A stretch of 64,000 nt of DNA, taken from contig NZ_ALJC01000062.1 in assembly GCF_000282975.1 (NCBI RefSeq), positions 62,001 through 126,000 of the forward strand, given 5' to 3'. Below the pieces are notes generated by a model that did not search any database, was not told where the DNA came from, and was given only the letters and a program-made list of their open reading frames with translations. The stretch is from Pseudomonas psychrophila HA-4 (lineage in GTDB: Bacteria; Pseudomonadota; Gammaproteobacteria; Pseudomonadales; Pseudomonadaceae). A program made the position numbers and the translations under genes. Positions 44,874-53,596 of this stretch are shown here, in pieces. Each line of letters starts with the position of its first letter. Position 1 is the first letter of the stretch.

Positions 44874-46274
44874 TCAGGCGCGGTCTTTTTCTTGCGCTCG
44901 GTTCAGTTCGCCGAGGTTACGGTACGCAGCACCCGGGTGCCAATCGGCCAGTTTCGGGCCTTCACCAAACAGCTTCTCGCGCAAAGTACCCGGCGCGTAT
45001 TCCTTTTTGTACACCCCGCGTTTTTGCAATTCTGGCACCAGCAGGTCCACAGCATCGATAAAGGTTTCGTGGGTCACCGCGTAAGCCAAGTTGAAGCCGT
45101 CAACGTCGGTCTCGGCAACCCATTCTTCAAGCAGGTCGGCCACGGTTTGCGGGCTGCCAACAAACAGCGGGCCAAAACCGCCAATGCCTACCCAATCGGC
45201 CAGCGCATTGGGGGTCCAGAGGGTGTCTGGATCAGCTGTCGAAAACGTTTCCACCGCGGATTGAATGGCGTTGGTGTGCACATGTTTAAGCGGCTCGTTA
45301 GGCTTGAACTGGCTGAAGTCGATCCCGGTCCAGCCGGAGATCAAGGCCATCGCGCCTTCGTAACTGACGTAGCATTTGTACTCTTCAAACTTGGCTTTGG
45401 CCTTGGCGTCGGTTTCGCCGAGGATCACTGTTTGCAAGTTGAAAATCAGGATTTTCGACGGGTCGCGGCCCGCTTCGGCAGCGCGACGGCGAATATCAGC
45501 CACGGTCTTTTTCAGCAGCACTTTGGACGGCGCCGCCACAAACACGCACTCTGCCTGCTCAGCGGCAAACTGCTTGCCTCGGCTGGATGCTCCAGCCTGG
45601 TAGAGCACCGGGGTACGTTGTGGCGATGGCTCGCAAAGGTGGATGCCCGGTACTTGGAAGTGTTTGCCGACATGCTGGATTTGGTGGATTTTGCTCGGGT
45701 CACTGAACACCCGGCGCTCGCGGTCACGCAGGATGGCACCCTCCTCCCAACTGCCTTCCCAGAGTTTGTAGCAAACTTCCAGGTACTCCTCGGCGTAGTC
45801 GTAGCGCGAGTCGTGTTCGGTCAGGGCTTTTTGCCCGATGTTCTTGGCACCGCTTTCTAGGTACGAGGTGACGATGTTCCAGCCTGCGCGCCCCTTGGTC
45901 AGGTGATCGAGCGTGGACAAGCGACGGGCGAATGGATACGGGTGCTCAAACGACAAGGACGCCGTCAGGCCAAAACCCAGATGCTCGGTGACCATCGCCA
46001 TCGGTGGAATCAGTTGCAGTGGGTCATTGACCGGTACTTGCGCGCCTTGGCGAATCGCCGCATTACCGTTGCCTTGATAAACGTCATAAATGCCCAGCAC
46101 GTCGGCGATAAAGAGCCCGTCGAACCTGCCACGCTCAAGGATCTTTGCCAGATCGGTCCAGTATTCGAGGTCTTTGTACTGCCATGAACGGTCACGCGGG
46201 TGCGCCCAAAGGCCGGGCGATTGGTGGCCCACACAGTTCATGTCAAAAGCGTTGAGACGAATTTCACGGGACAT
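44874..46274 (-). CDS. LLM-class flavin-dependent monooxygenase, NtaA/SnaA/DszA/DmoA family
   Basis: 466 residues. Luciferase-like barrel with the insertions of the DszA group: LNAFDMNCVGHQSPGLWAHP at the start, FDGLFIADVLGIYDVYQG, and RRLSTLDHLTKGRAGWNIVTS. VLYQAGASSRGKQFAAEQAE is the flavin-phosphate region. Members use FMNH2 and oxygen to open sulfones, dimethyl sulfide, nitrilotriacetate or similar. In the operon with an SfnB-like protein, an organosulfur substrate is most likely. It starts just after the acyl-CoA-dehydrogenase-like fragment gene. Confidence 0.88.
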   Translation of the reverse strand: MSREIRLNAFDMNCVGHQSPGLWAHPRDRSWQYKDLEYWTDLAKILERGRFDGLFIADVLGIYDVYQGNGNAAIRQGAQVPVNDPLQLIPPMAMVTEHLGFGLTASLSFEHPYPFARRLSTLDHLTKGRAGWNIVTSYLESGAKNIGQKALTEHDSRYDYAEEYLEVCYKLWEGSWEEGAILRDRERRVFSDPSKIHQIQHVGKHFQVPGIHLCEPSPQRTPVLYQAGASSRGKQFAAEQAECVFVAAPSKVLLKKTVADIRRRAAEAGRDPSKILIFNLQTVILGETDAKAKAKFEEYKCYVSYEGAMALISGWTGIDFSQFKPNEPLKHVHTNAIQSAVETFSTADPDTLWTPNALADWVGIGGFGPLFVGSPQTVADLLEEWVAETDVDGFNLAYAVTHETFIDAVDLLVPELQKRGVYKKEYAPGTLREKLFGEGPKLADWHPGAAYRNLGELNRAQEKDRA

Positions 46275-46278
46275 CGCG

Positions 46279-46725
46279 TTACTCCTGAAGCTGTGGCGGC
46301 ACGACGTCGTTTAAACGGTAGTTGCCAATAATCTGGTACTGCCAGCGCAAGGGTTCGCGACCTTCTTGGGAGGGCGACGCCGGACGACTGCCAGTAAGTT
46401 CTTGCTGCACATTGCCCACCGCCTGCAACGCCTCGGCGCTGGCGATTACCGCTTCGGCGGTCGCGACCAACGTCTCGGAGGCTGAGCCAATAAACTGCTC
46501 GGCGCGCTGATAGAGCGCATCGGCAACGTCAATGCGAATCTGCAAATCACCCAATTTGCCAATAATGTACGGGTCGTCTACGGCCTTGTTCAGGCCGCTC
46601 AGCGCCCATGGCCGCGCCTGTTCGCGCACGAAGATCACGGTTTGTTCCAAACCTTGGCGCGCAAGACGCACATCGTGCGCTGCTGCGGCAAGCTGGCTGG
46701 GCAAAACAATTGCGGGGCTGTTCAT
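46279..46725 (-). CDS. Stand-alone C-terminal domain of an acyl-CoA dehydrogenase/SfnB-like protein
   Basis: 148 residues with its own ribosome site (GAGGAATC) and ATG. The whole length aligns with the last 140 residues of the SfnB-like protein encoded just upstream: DPYIIGKLGDLQIRIDVADAL with DPYTIAAIGDLQWRLHGADAI, then LRWQYQIIGNYRLNDVVPPQ with ARWKYHLIGNRLLNGIQPPR. It lacks the N-terminal and middle FAD-binding domains, so it cannot be a full enzyme. It may be a structural or regulatory subunit, or an eroding duplicate. The reading frame is intact and closely packed in the operon (16 bases after SfnB, four bases before the DszA-like gene). Confidence 0.75.
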   Translation of the reverse strand: MNSPAIVLPSQLAAAAHDVRLARQGLEQTVIFVREQARPWALSGLNKAVDDPYIIGKLGDLQIRIDVADALYQRAEQFIGSASETLVATAEAVIASAEALQAVGNVQQELTGSRPASPSQEGREPLRWQYQIIGNYRLNDVVPPQLQE

Positions 46726-46741
46726 CGTCGTGATTCCTCGA

Positions 46742-47944
46742 TCAATTCCAAGCATGGCGTGGGGGCTGAATGCCGTTGAGCAGGCGGTTACCAATGAGGT
46801 GATATTTCCAGCGCGCCGGGTCATGCAGGGTATGGGTCCGCGCATTGCGCCAAAAACGGTCCAGGTTGTGTTTGCCGAGCACCGAGCGAGTGCCGGCCAG
46901 TTCGAAAAGCTTGCTACTCGCGAGCAAGGCGATTTCAGTCGACAGCACTTTGGCCTGGGCCACGATCACCGAGGCCTCGGCCACGCTCTCTTCGCTAGGC
47001 GAAGCCAATGCGTGGTCAATGGCGCGACCGGCCTTGGCCAAAATCGCGTCGGCGCCATGCAGGCGCCATTGCAGATCGCCGATGGCGGCAATCGTGTAAG
47101 GGTCTTGCCAGCCATGCTCCTGCTGGCTGTCAACCCAAGGCCGCGCCAGCCGCGCGTGGATCAGCGCCTGTTCAAACGCGCCATGGGCGATACCGGTGTC
47201 CACTGCGGCCTGAATAATCTGCGAGATCGGACCGTCGGCGGTGGGTTCGTCAAACGCTTTGTGTGCAGGGATAACGGCGCTCAGCGGGACACGCACAGCG
47301 TCAAGCACAGCGCCGCCACTGGCGGTGGTGCGCTGACCGAAGCCGTCCCAACTGTCGATGATGGTCAACCCCGGATTGTCACGTTCAACGAAGGCGATAA
47401 ACGCCCGATTCTGCTCATCGACCCCAACGGCCGGAACGATGTGGGCGAACAATGCGCCGGTGCAGTAGAACTTCTCTCCGTCGATCACCGCGTGTTCGCC
47501 TTCAAAACGAATACGGGTTTGAAAAGCGCCTACGTTCTTGCTTTTGGACTCCGAAAAAGCATTACCGAAACGCCAACCGTCCAGCACCTTGGCGTAGTAA
47601 TAACGCTTTTGTGCTTCGCTGCCGGTGTGCAACAGAATGTCCAGCACGCCCAAGTGGTTTTGCGGGATCTGCCCCAAGGAAGAATCAGCGGCCGAAATGA
47701 TTTTGATCACCTCTGCGACCGTCACATAAGACACCCCGGCGCCACCATAAGCCTTGGGCACAGTAATGCCCCATAGGCCACTGGCAGCAAACTCATCCAA
47801 CTCAGGCACCGGCAAGCGGCGGTCGCGATCACGCACCGAGGCTTCCTCGGCAAAACGTGCCGCCAACACTTTAGCCACCTCAATAGCCTCGGCATCGGAC
47901 GTGATCACATGGGCCTTGGCAGGGGGGGATACAGAAATGCTCAT
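46742..47944 (-). CDS. SfnB family sulfur acquisition oxidoreductase
   Basis: 400 residues from the ATG at 47944 (GGAG eight bases before). Acyl-CoA-dehydrogenase fold in three parts: helical N-terminus (GLWGITVPKAYGGAGVSYV), beta middle (GNAFSESKSKNVGAF, VIDGEKFYCTGALFAH), and helical C-terminus (LFELAGTRSVLGKHNLDRFWRNARTHTLHDP). The GTRS and HDP motifs are as in DszC/SfnB flavin monooxygenases. SfnB is induced by sulfate starvation and takes part in using dimethyl sulfone and similar compounds. First gene of the four-gene operon; a sigma-54 type promoter is just upstream. Confidence 0.9.
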   Translation of the reverse strand: MSISVSPPAKAHVITSDAEAIEVAKVLAARFAEEASVRDRDRRLPVPELDEFAASGLWGITVPKAYGGAGVSYVTVAEVIKIISAADSSLGQIPQNHLGVLDILLHTGSEAQKRYYYAKVLDGWRFGNAFSESKSKNVGAFQTRIRFEGEHAVIDGEKFYCTGALFAHIVPAVGVDEQNRAFIAFVERDNPGLTIIDSWDGFGQRTTASGGAVLDAVRVPLSAVIPAHKAFDEPTADGPISQIIQAAVDTGIAHGAFEQALIHARLARPWVDSQQEHGWQDPYTIAAIGDLQWRLHGADAILAKAGRAIDHALASPSEESVAEASVIVAQAKVLSTEIALLASSKLFELAGTRSVLGKHNLDRFWRNARTHTLHDPARWKYHLIGNRLLNGIQPPRHAWN

Positions 47945-48325
47945 GGGCAAACTCCAATGCAATGGAAAACACTGAAGGTGGCATTGCACAGGTCGTGCCG
48001 TTTTTAAATAACGTTTAAATTCAATTGGTTATATGCAAAATCACACTAACCGCAGCTACAAACAATAAACAACCTGTCGACTTGCTGTTGCTGTGCCAAC
48101 AGTTGCCTGGGCAACACACGCGGTACCCGCGTTGAAGCCGTTGCCGCAGGCTGCGATAAGGGCCGAAGGACCTTCGCTCATTATTTAAACCCCTGGGACC
48201 GCCGAGACCACGCGCGGCGATGCACACATACAACACGTGGTCGGGCAAATATCGGCACAGGTATATGCCGATTAGGCTGCGACCTTGCGTTCGGCCGAGC
48301 CCCTGTCTGTCTGGCAGATACCGGC
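47945..48325. other. 381-base intergenic region
   Basis: The left end (47985-48000) holds the sigma-54 type promoter of the sfnB-like operon. The rest up to the aminotransferase stop shows no gene; an open frame on the minus strand here overlaps the aminotransferase end and has no ribosome site. Confidence 0.55.
47985..48000 (-). promoter_or_regulatory. Sigma-54 (RpoN) type promoter of the sfnB-like operon
   Basis: On the minus strand CGGCACGACCTGTGCA, with GG and GC exactly ten bases apart; compared with TGGCACGNNNNTTGCA it differs at two positions. About 41 bases before the sfnB-like start. Fits RpoN/SfnR control of sulfone genes. Confidence 0.68.
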
Positions 48326-49744
48326 TCAGGCGCCTTGGGAGTGTGCTGGGAGTTCGATGCGCGCGCCGGGTATTGCCAGCAATACACTCAGTGCCTGATC
48401 CAATTCGCTGATCAAGCGCCCGACATCGGCAGTGCTGGTCTGCGGGCAACACAAGGTCATGTTGTGGAACGGCGTGATCAGGATCCCACGGTTGATCAGG
48501 TACAGGTGTAAAGCCATTTGCAGGCTGTCGTGGAAAGCGGCCTCTGCTTGCGCGCCGGTCTTGGGCGGCGTGGCGCAGAATTGAAACTCGCAGCGTGCCC
48601 CCAACTCTGTCACCGACCAGTGCAACCCGTGCCGCTTAAACACCTGCCGCAACCCTTGGGCTAACTGGGCCGCCAGCGGCAAGATGTGCTGGTAGGCCTG
48701 TTCGGTCATGACATCTTGCAAGTTGGCACGCATGCAATGCATCGCCAATGCGTTGGCCGACAAGGTCGTGCCCATGCCGCTGTGGCCATGGCCAGTGCCC
48801 TGCTCGCTGTTTTTGTGCTGCACAGCGTGCATATCCGCCGCCACTTGCTGGCTAAAGCCGAACACCGCGCACGGAACGCCCCCGGCAATGGGTTTGCCGA
48901 CCACAAAGAAATCCGGCTGCAAGTCCCACAGGCGAGTGCAACCGCCGATGCCGGTGGAGATGGTGTGGGTTTCGTCGATGATCAGCAGGCTGGCGTATTG
49001 GCGCGTCAATTCGCGGCATTTTTGCATAAACCCAGGCTCAGGCAGGACCATGCCGATGTTGGTCATCGCTGGCTCGCACAGCAGCGCACACACATCACCC
49101 TGAGCCAGAGCGGCCTCCAACGCGTCGATGTCATTGAACGGGATAGAGCGGCTGTACTGCGTCAGGTCGTAAGCTTGGCCGACTAAGCCCGAACGATGCA
49201 CGGTGGCACCATCGCGATTACGCACCATCACGTCATCGACCGTGCCGTGGTAGCAGCCATCGAACACCAGCAATGTGTTGCGCTGAGTGATCGCCCGCGC
49301 CCAGCGCACGACATATCGATTGGCGTCAGTAGCGGTGGCGGTGACTTGCCAATACGGCAAACCAAAGCGCTCGGCCAGCAGTTCGCCGCAGACCACCGCA
49401 TCTTCACCCGGGAGCATAGTGGTGAGCCCTTTGCTCGCCTGTTCGCTAATCGCACGGGCGATGGGGGCGGGTGAATGGCCGAACATGCTGCCGGTGTCGC
49501 CCAGGCAAAAGTCGATGTACTCATGACCGTCGACGTCGGTAAATCGCGCGCCTTGAGCGTGCTGCACAAAAAGCGGCGTGGGCATGGACCAGTCGCTCAT
49601 CCAATGCATGGGCACGCCGTTGTACAGATTGGCCTTAGCACGCTCCGCCAGCTCAATCGACTTGGGGTTGTTGTGGGTAAAGCGTTCACGCTCTTTGGCG
49701 GAGAATAACGCCACCGCTGACTCACTGATTCCACTGCTCGACAT
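48326..49744 (-). CDS. Class III aminotransferase (glutamate-1-semialdehyde aminomutase-like)
   Basis: 472 residues from the ATG at 49744 (AAGGGG before it). PLP fold type I: VFDGCYHGTVDD, SLLIIDETHTISTG (Asp contacting the pyridine ring), and the PLP Lys in FFVVGKPIAGGVPCAVFG. The Thr-rich GMGTTLSANALAMHCMRANL is typical of the class. Resembles GSA aminomutase-like transaminases acting on amino alcohols or omega-amino acids. Upstream of the sfnB-like operon on the same strand but 380 bases away, so probably its own unit. Substrate unknown. Confidence 0.85.
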   Translation of the reverse strand: MSSSGISESAVALFSAKERERFTHNNPKSIELAERAKANLYNGVPMHWMSDWSMPTPLFVQHAQGARFTDVDGHEYIDFCLGDTGSMFGHSPAPIARAISEQASKGLTTMLPGEDAVVCGELLAERFGLPYWQVTATATDANRYVVRWARAITQRNTLLVFDGCYHGTVDDVMVRNRDGATVHRSGLVGQAYDLTQYSRSIPFNDIDALEAALAQGDVCALLCEPAMTNIGMVLPEPGFMQKCRELTRQYASLLIIDETHTISTGIGGCTRLWDLQPDFFVVGKPIAGGVPCAVFGFSQQVAADMHAVQHKNSEQGTGHGHSGMGTTLSANALAMHCMRANLQDVMTEQAYQHILPLAAQLAQGLRQVFKRHGLHWSVTELGARCEFQFCATPPKTGAQAEAAFHDSLQMALHLYLINRGILITPFHNMTLCCPQTSTADVGRLISELDQALSVLLAIPGARIELPAHSQGA

Positions 49745-49882
49745 ACATAAACCCCTTTTATTAATCACGCGTGTTTGGGTAGTCGTTCATTGCCAGCCAG
49801 CGGAGATCACCCGCAAAAGTGTCGGCCATTTCAAAGCCGGTGTGCGCAGTTGCCCCGCAAATTCTGCTCTTACCCTAGATCC

Positions 49883-51238
49883 CTATACCAATCGCTGAAT
49901 AGGCTTATGCCGCCAGACCAGTTGGTAGTAGACGGTCTGCATCACCAACATCGCGATATAGGTCACCGGAAACGCCATCCACACGCCCTCCAAGCCGAAA
50001 TGGGCATTAAGTGCATAGGCAACTGGCAGTTCAATGCACAGCACGCAGAATACAGTGATGCCCATCGGTACCAGCACCACGCCGCTGGCGCGCATGACAC
50101 CGCTGATCGCGGCCTGGAAGCCAAACAGCAAAATACTCCAGAGCATGATGTGCAGCAGGTGCTCTGCCCGTGCATGCGCCTGCACGTCAGTGATGAACAA
50201 CCCGAGTAACCAGTCGGACAACACGTAGCCGAGCACCACCAAAAAACCGGTCAGACACAGGTTGATCATCAACCCCGTGCGCAAGATCGAACCGATGCGC
50301 TCAGGATGCCCGGCACCAATCGCTTGGGCGCCTAGGATAGACGCGGTGATGGCAATCGACAGCGCCGGGAATTGCACGTAGTTGACGATTTGCGTCACCG
50401 CACCATACGCCGCCGTCGCCTCGGAGCCATGGCTGTTCACCAAGGCCAGAATCACCAACTCCGACAGCGATAACACCACCATCTGCAAGCCGGTCGGCAG
50501 GCCGATGCGCAGCACCTTGCCAAGAATTTCCCGGTTCAGGCGCAACGCCAGCCACAATTGGCGATCAGGCGACATGACATGTTTTTTATGACGCAAGCGC
50601 AGCACCAAAAACAGCATGGCCAACAGGTTACTCACCAAACCCGCCAGCGCGGCACTTTGGATGCCCATTTTCGGCAACCCTGCCCAGCCGAGGATCAATG
50701 CTGGGGTCAGTATCAGACCCACAGCAGTCGAGACCATCAACGCCAACAACGGCGATACCGTGTCACTCACCCCCCGCAGCAACTGTGTAAAGAGGATGAA
50801 CACCAGCAGCGACGGCATGATCAGCATCATCATCCGGGCATAACCTACGGCCTCGTCCAGTACATCAGCCGGGGTACCCAGCGCCTGCAACGCCGGGCGA
50901 GCGAACAGACTGCCCAACACAGCAGCCGCCAGCCCGATCAAGGCTCCCAAGGTCAACGTGGCACCGGTGATCTGCTTGACCATCGCCGTTTCGCGCGCCC
51001 CCCATGCTTGGCCAATCAGCACCGAAGCCCCCGCGCCAAGGCCGATGACTAGGGCAATAAAAAAGAAAATAATCGGAAACATCCCCGACACCGCTGCCAG
51101 CGCTTGAGTCCCCAACAGTTGCCCGACATAGATACCGTTTAGCGTGCCGGAAAAACTCTGCAAAAAATTGGACAGCACCATCGGCGCGAGAAAAATCAGG
51201 TAGATCTTCCAGAGCGGCCGTTGTGAGGGGGTTTGCAT
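49883..51238 (-). CDS. MATE family efflux transporter
   Basis: 451 residues, 12 hydrophobic helices in two related halves. The first helices (LWKIYLIFLAPMVLSNFLQSFSGTLNGIYVGQLLGTQAL) and FFIALVIGLGAGASVLIGQAWGARE are characteristic of NorM/DinF-type exporters of cationic drugs driven by Na+ or H+. Single-gene unit, divergent from the two-component system at 51427. Confidence 0.9.
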   Translation of the reverse strand: MQTPSQRPLWKIYLIFLAPMVLSNFLQSFSGTLNGIYVGQLLGTQALAAVSGMFPIIFFFIALVIGLGAGASVLIGQAWGARETAMVKQITGATLTLGALIGLAAAVLGSLFARPALQALGTPADVLDEAVGYARMMMLIMPSLLVFILFTQLLRGVSDTVSPLLALMVSTAVGLILTPALILGWAGLPKMGIQSAALAGLVSNLLAMLFLVLRLRHKKHVMSPDRQLWLALRLNREILGKVLRIGLPTGLQMVVLSLSELVILALVNSHGSEATAAYGAVTQIVNYVQFPALSIAITASILGAQAIGAGHPERIGSILRTGLMINLCLTGFLVVLGYVLSDWLLGLFITDVQAHARAEHLLHIMLWSILLFGFQAAISGVMRASGVVLVPMGITVFCVLCIELPVAYALNAHFGLEGVWMAFPVTYIAMLVMQTVYYQLVWRHKPIQRLV

Positions 51239-51426
51239 AACGGAGGGGTCCTGAGCAAAAAACGATTAAGCGTTATACCTCACACAGGTCGTATTTTGTT
51301 ACCACCCCCTCTCTGTGGACTACCCTATTCTGAAGCTGGGCTGAACATGAAACATTATTAAGAAACGTTTCAGCTTTTTATGGGCAAAATGTGCTCACTG
51401 CTCCAGCGACCTACACAGGTGACGGT

Positions 51427-52110
51427 ATGACCCGCATTTTGACCATCGAAGATGATGCCGTAACGGCGAAAGAGATCGTGGCTGAATTGAGCAGCCACGG
51501 GTTGGAGGTTGACTGGGTCGCCAATGGCCGTGAGGGCCTGGTGCGCGCCGTGAGCGGCGACTATGACCTGATTACCCTCGACCGCATGCTTCCGGAGCTG
51601 GATGGGCTGGCCATTGTGACCACCCTGCGCACGATTGGGGTGAGCACGCCGATTTTGATGATCAGCGCGCTATCAGACGTGGACGAGCGAGTACGCGGTC
51701 TGCGAGCCGGTGGCGATGATTACTTAACCAAACCCTTTGCCAGCGATGAAATGGCCGCGCGGGTTGAAGTCCTGCTGCGGCGCAAAAGCCCGGTCGACAA
51801 GCACGAAACCTCGTTGCGTGTGGCCGACCTTGAGCTGAACCTGATCACGCGCGAAGCCAGCCGCGCTGAGCAGCAACTGAGCCTGCTGCCTACCGAATAC
51901 AAACTGCTGGAATTCCTGATGCGCAACACCGGGCAAATCCTCTCGCGCATGATGATTTTCGAAGAAGTCTGGGGCTATCACTTCGACCCGGGCACCAACT
52001 TGATCGACGTACACATCGGGCGCCTGCGCAAGAAAATCGACCCACAAGGCCTGGTGCCGCTTATTCGCACTGTTCGAGGCTCGGGCTATGTCATTGCCGA
52101 ACCCCTCTAA
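51427..52110 (+). CDS. OmpR/PhoB-family response regulator
   Basis: 227 residues. Receiver domain with acidic pocket EDD at 8-10, phospho-acceptor Asp52 in LITLDRMLPELDG, and Lys in YLTKPF near 103. The C-terminal winged HTH contains LLPTEYKLLEFLMRNTGQILSRMMIFEEVWGYHF and VHIGRLRKKID. It overlaps the sensor kinase gene by 23 bases. Similar to QseB/TctD/CopR-like regulators; the stimulus is unknown. Confidence 0.92.
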   Translation: MTRILTIEDDAVTAKEIVAELSSHGLEVDWVANGREGLVRAVSGDYDLITLDRMLPELDGLAIVTTLRTIGVSTPILMISALSDVDERVRGLRAGGDDYLTKPFASDEMAARVEVLLRRKSPVDKHETSLRVADLELNLITREASRAEQQLSLLPTEYKLLEFLMRNTGQILSRMMIFEEVWGYHFDPGTNLIDVHIGRLRKKIDPQGLVPLIRTVRGSGYVIAEPL

Positions 52111-53476
52111 GGGCTGGCGTTCTTCCAGCAGCCGACTGCTGGCGCTGTACAGTTTTTTGTTCGTGGCCTGGAGCTGCATCCTCATGGGGGTGCTGTATTA
52201 CGAGGTGTCGGATTATTTAGGCAGCTTGGCCAAGCACTCGCTGATGCAGCGCCAACATCTGTTTGCGCGCTTTCATGGCGAGCAACTGGATGAGGCCCTC
52301 GCCACCAGCATGACATTCGATATGCGTGCAGTTGATGCCTATGGGCTGTTTGATTCGCAGCAGCAACCCATCAGCGGCCCAATTCGCAGCATCCCGTCCG
52401 ACCTGCCGCTGGATGGCCAGATTCACGAGTTGGCCACGTGTATCGCTTCCGACGACCCCGATCTGCCACAAGACAGCTGCGACGCGGTTGCCACCCAGAC
52501 TCTGGATGGACGCTGGCTGGTCCTGGTGCGTGATAACGGCTCGTTGTTCGCCGTGACCCGGATCATCCTGCATGCGCTGGTGTGGGGTTTGTCGCTGACC
52601 ATCATCCCGGGCATTGCTGGCTGGCATTTGCTGCGACGCCGCCCGCTGCAACGTATACGGGCGATTCAGGCCAGCGCCGAGGCGATTGTCGCCGGTGACC
52701 TGACCTACCGCTTGCCGCTGTCCAATCGACGGGACGAACTGGATATGCTGGCGGCCATCGTCAACGCCATGCTCGACCGGATTGAGCGGCTGATGCATGA
52801 GGTCAAAGGTGTGTGCGACAACATTGCCCACGACCTGCGTACCCCGCTCACCCGCTTGCGGGCGCAGTTGTACCGGATTCAGCAGCAAGCAGTAGAAGGC
52901 TCGCCTGAAGCGTTGCAACTGGATGAAGTGATCGGCGAGACCGACACCCTAATGGCACGTTTTCGTGGGTTATTGCGCATTTCCGAGCTGGAAGACCATC
53001 AGCGGCGTTCGGGTTTCTTGCAGCTCGAACCGTTGGCCTTGCTTCAGGAGCTGTACGATTTTTACCTGCCACTGGCTGAGGAGGGGCACGTCACGTTGAT
53101 TTTAGACACGCCCTCAACACTTCCTAGCCTGACGGGTGACCGCGCATTGCTGTTTGAAGCACTGGCCAACCTGCTGAGCAACTCGATCAAGTTCACCCCG
53201 CCGGGCGGAGAAGTCGTGTTGCGGGCGATCGATGACGAAGGCAGCCCACGCATTGAAGTGCTCGACACCGGCCCCGGCATTCCCGAGGCCGAGCGTAAAG
53301 CGGTGTTCCAACGCTTCTATCGCAGCGACGACACGCACGCAGGCTTTGGCCTGGGCCTGTCTATCGTGGCCGCCATCGTCAATCTGCATGGCTTTGGCCT
53401 TGAAGTCGGCAGCCGTGAAGGCGGCGGCGCCAAGCTGACGCTGCACTGCCGCCAAAGCCTGATCAACGTGGGATAA
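52088..53476 (+). CDS. Sensor histidine kinase
   Basis: 462 residues. First membrane helix at about 16-38 (RLLALYSFLFVAWSCILMGVLYY), a periplasmic sensor region of about 120 residues with a Cys pair (ATCIASDDPDLPQDSC), and a second helix at about 160-180. HAMP segment follows, phospho-acceptor His248 in NIAHDLRTPLTRLRAQL, N-box ANLLSNSIKFTPPGGEV, G boxes DTGPGIP and GFGLGLSIV. Partner of the overlapping response regulator. Confidence 0.92.
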   Translation: MSLPNPSKGWRSSSSRLLALYSFLFVAWSCILMGVLYYEVSDYLGSLAKHSLMQRQHLFARFHGEQLDEALATSMTFDMRAVDAYGLFDSQQQPISGPIRSIPSDLPLDGQIHELATCIASDDPDLPQDSCDAVATQTLDGRWLVLVRDNGSLFAVTRIILHALVWGLSLTIIPGIAGWHLLRRRPLQRIRAIQASAEAIVAGDLTYRLPLSNRRDELDMLAAIVNAMLDRIERLMHEVKGVCDNIAHDLRTPLTRLRAQLYRIQQQAVEGSPEALQLDEVIGETDTLMARFRGLLRISELEDHQRRSGFLQLEPLALLQELYDFYLPLAEEGHVTLILDTPSTLPSLTGDRALLFEALANLLSNSIKFTPPGGEVVLRAIDDEGSPRIEVLDTGPGIPEAERKAVFQRFYRSDDTHAGFGLGLSIVAAIVNLHGFGLEVGSREGGGAKLTLHCRQSLINVG

Positions 53477-53491
53477 AAAACACCCTCCTCT

Positions 53492-53516
53492 CCCGTAGCT
53501 CGGCAACCGCTACGGG
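53492..53516 (+). terminator. Possible terminator hairpin after the sensor kinase
   Basis: Stem CCCGTAGC / GCTACGGG with a nine-base loop followed by TTCC, 16 bases past the kinase stop. Confidence 0.5.
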
Positions 53517-53596
53517 TTCCAGACTTCGTCATAATTTGGCACGTTTCTTTCTTGCTTATCGCGCTTGCAATTGTGCGACTAGGGAAAAGGGAAGAC

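Noticed and set aside
44892-45860. Plus-strand frame of 322 residues
   Set aside because: Antisense to the DszA-like monooxygenase, no domain seen.
46532-47776. Long plus-strand frame of 414 residues
   Set aside because: Lies opposite the well-supported sfnB-like gene and its neighbour; no family motifs.
48021-48452. Minus-strand frame of 143 residues in the gap before the aminotransferase end
   Set aside because: Overlaps the aminotransferase in another frame, no ribosome site, no recognisable motif.
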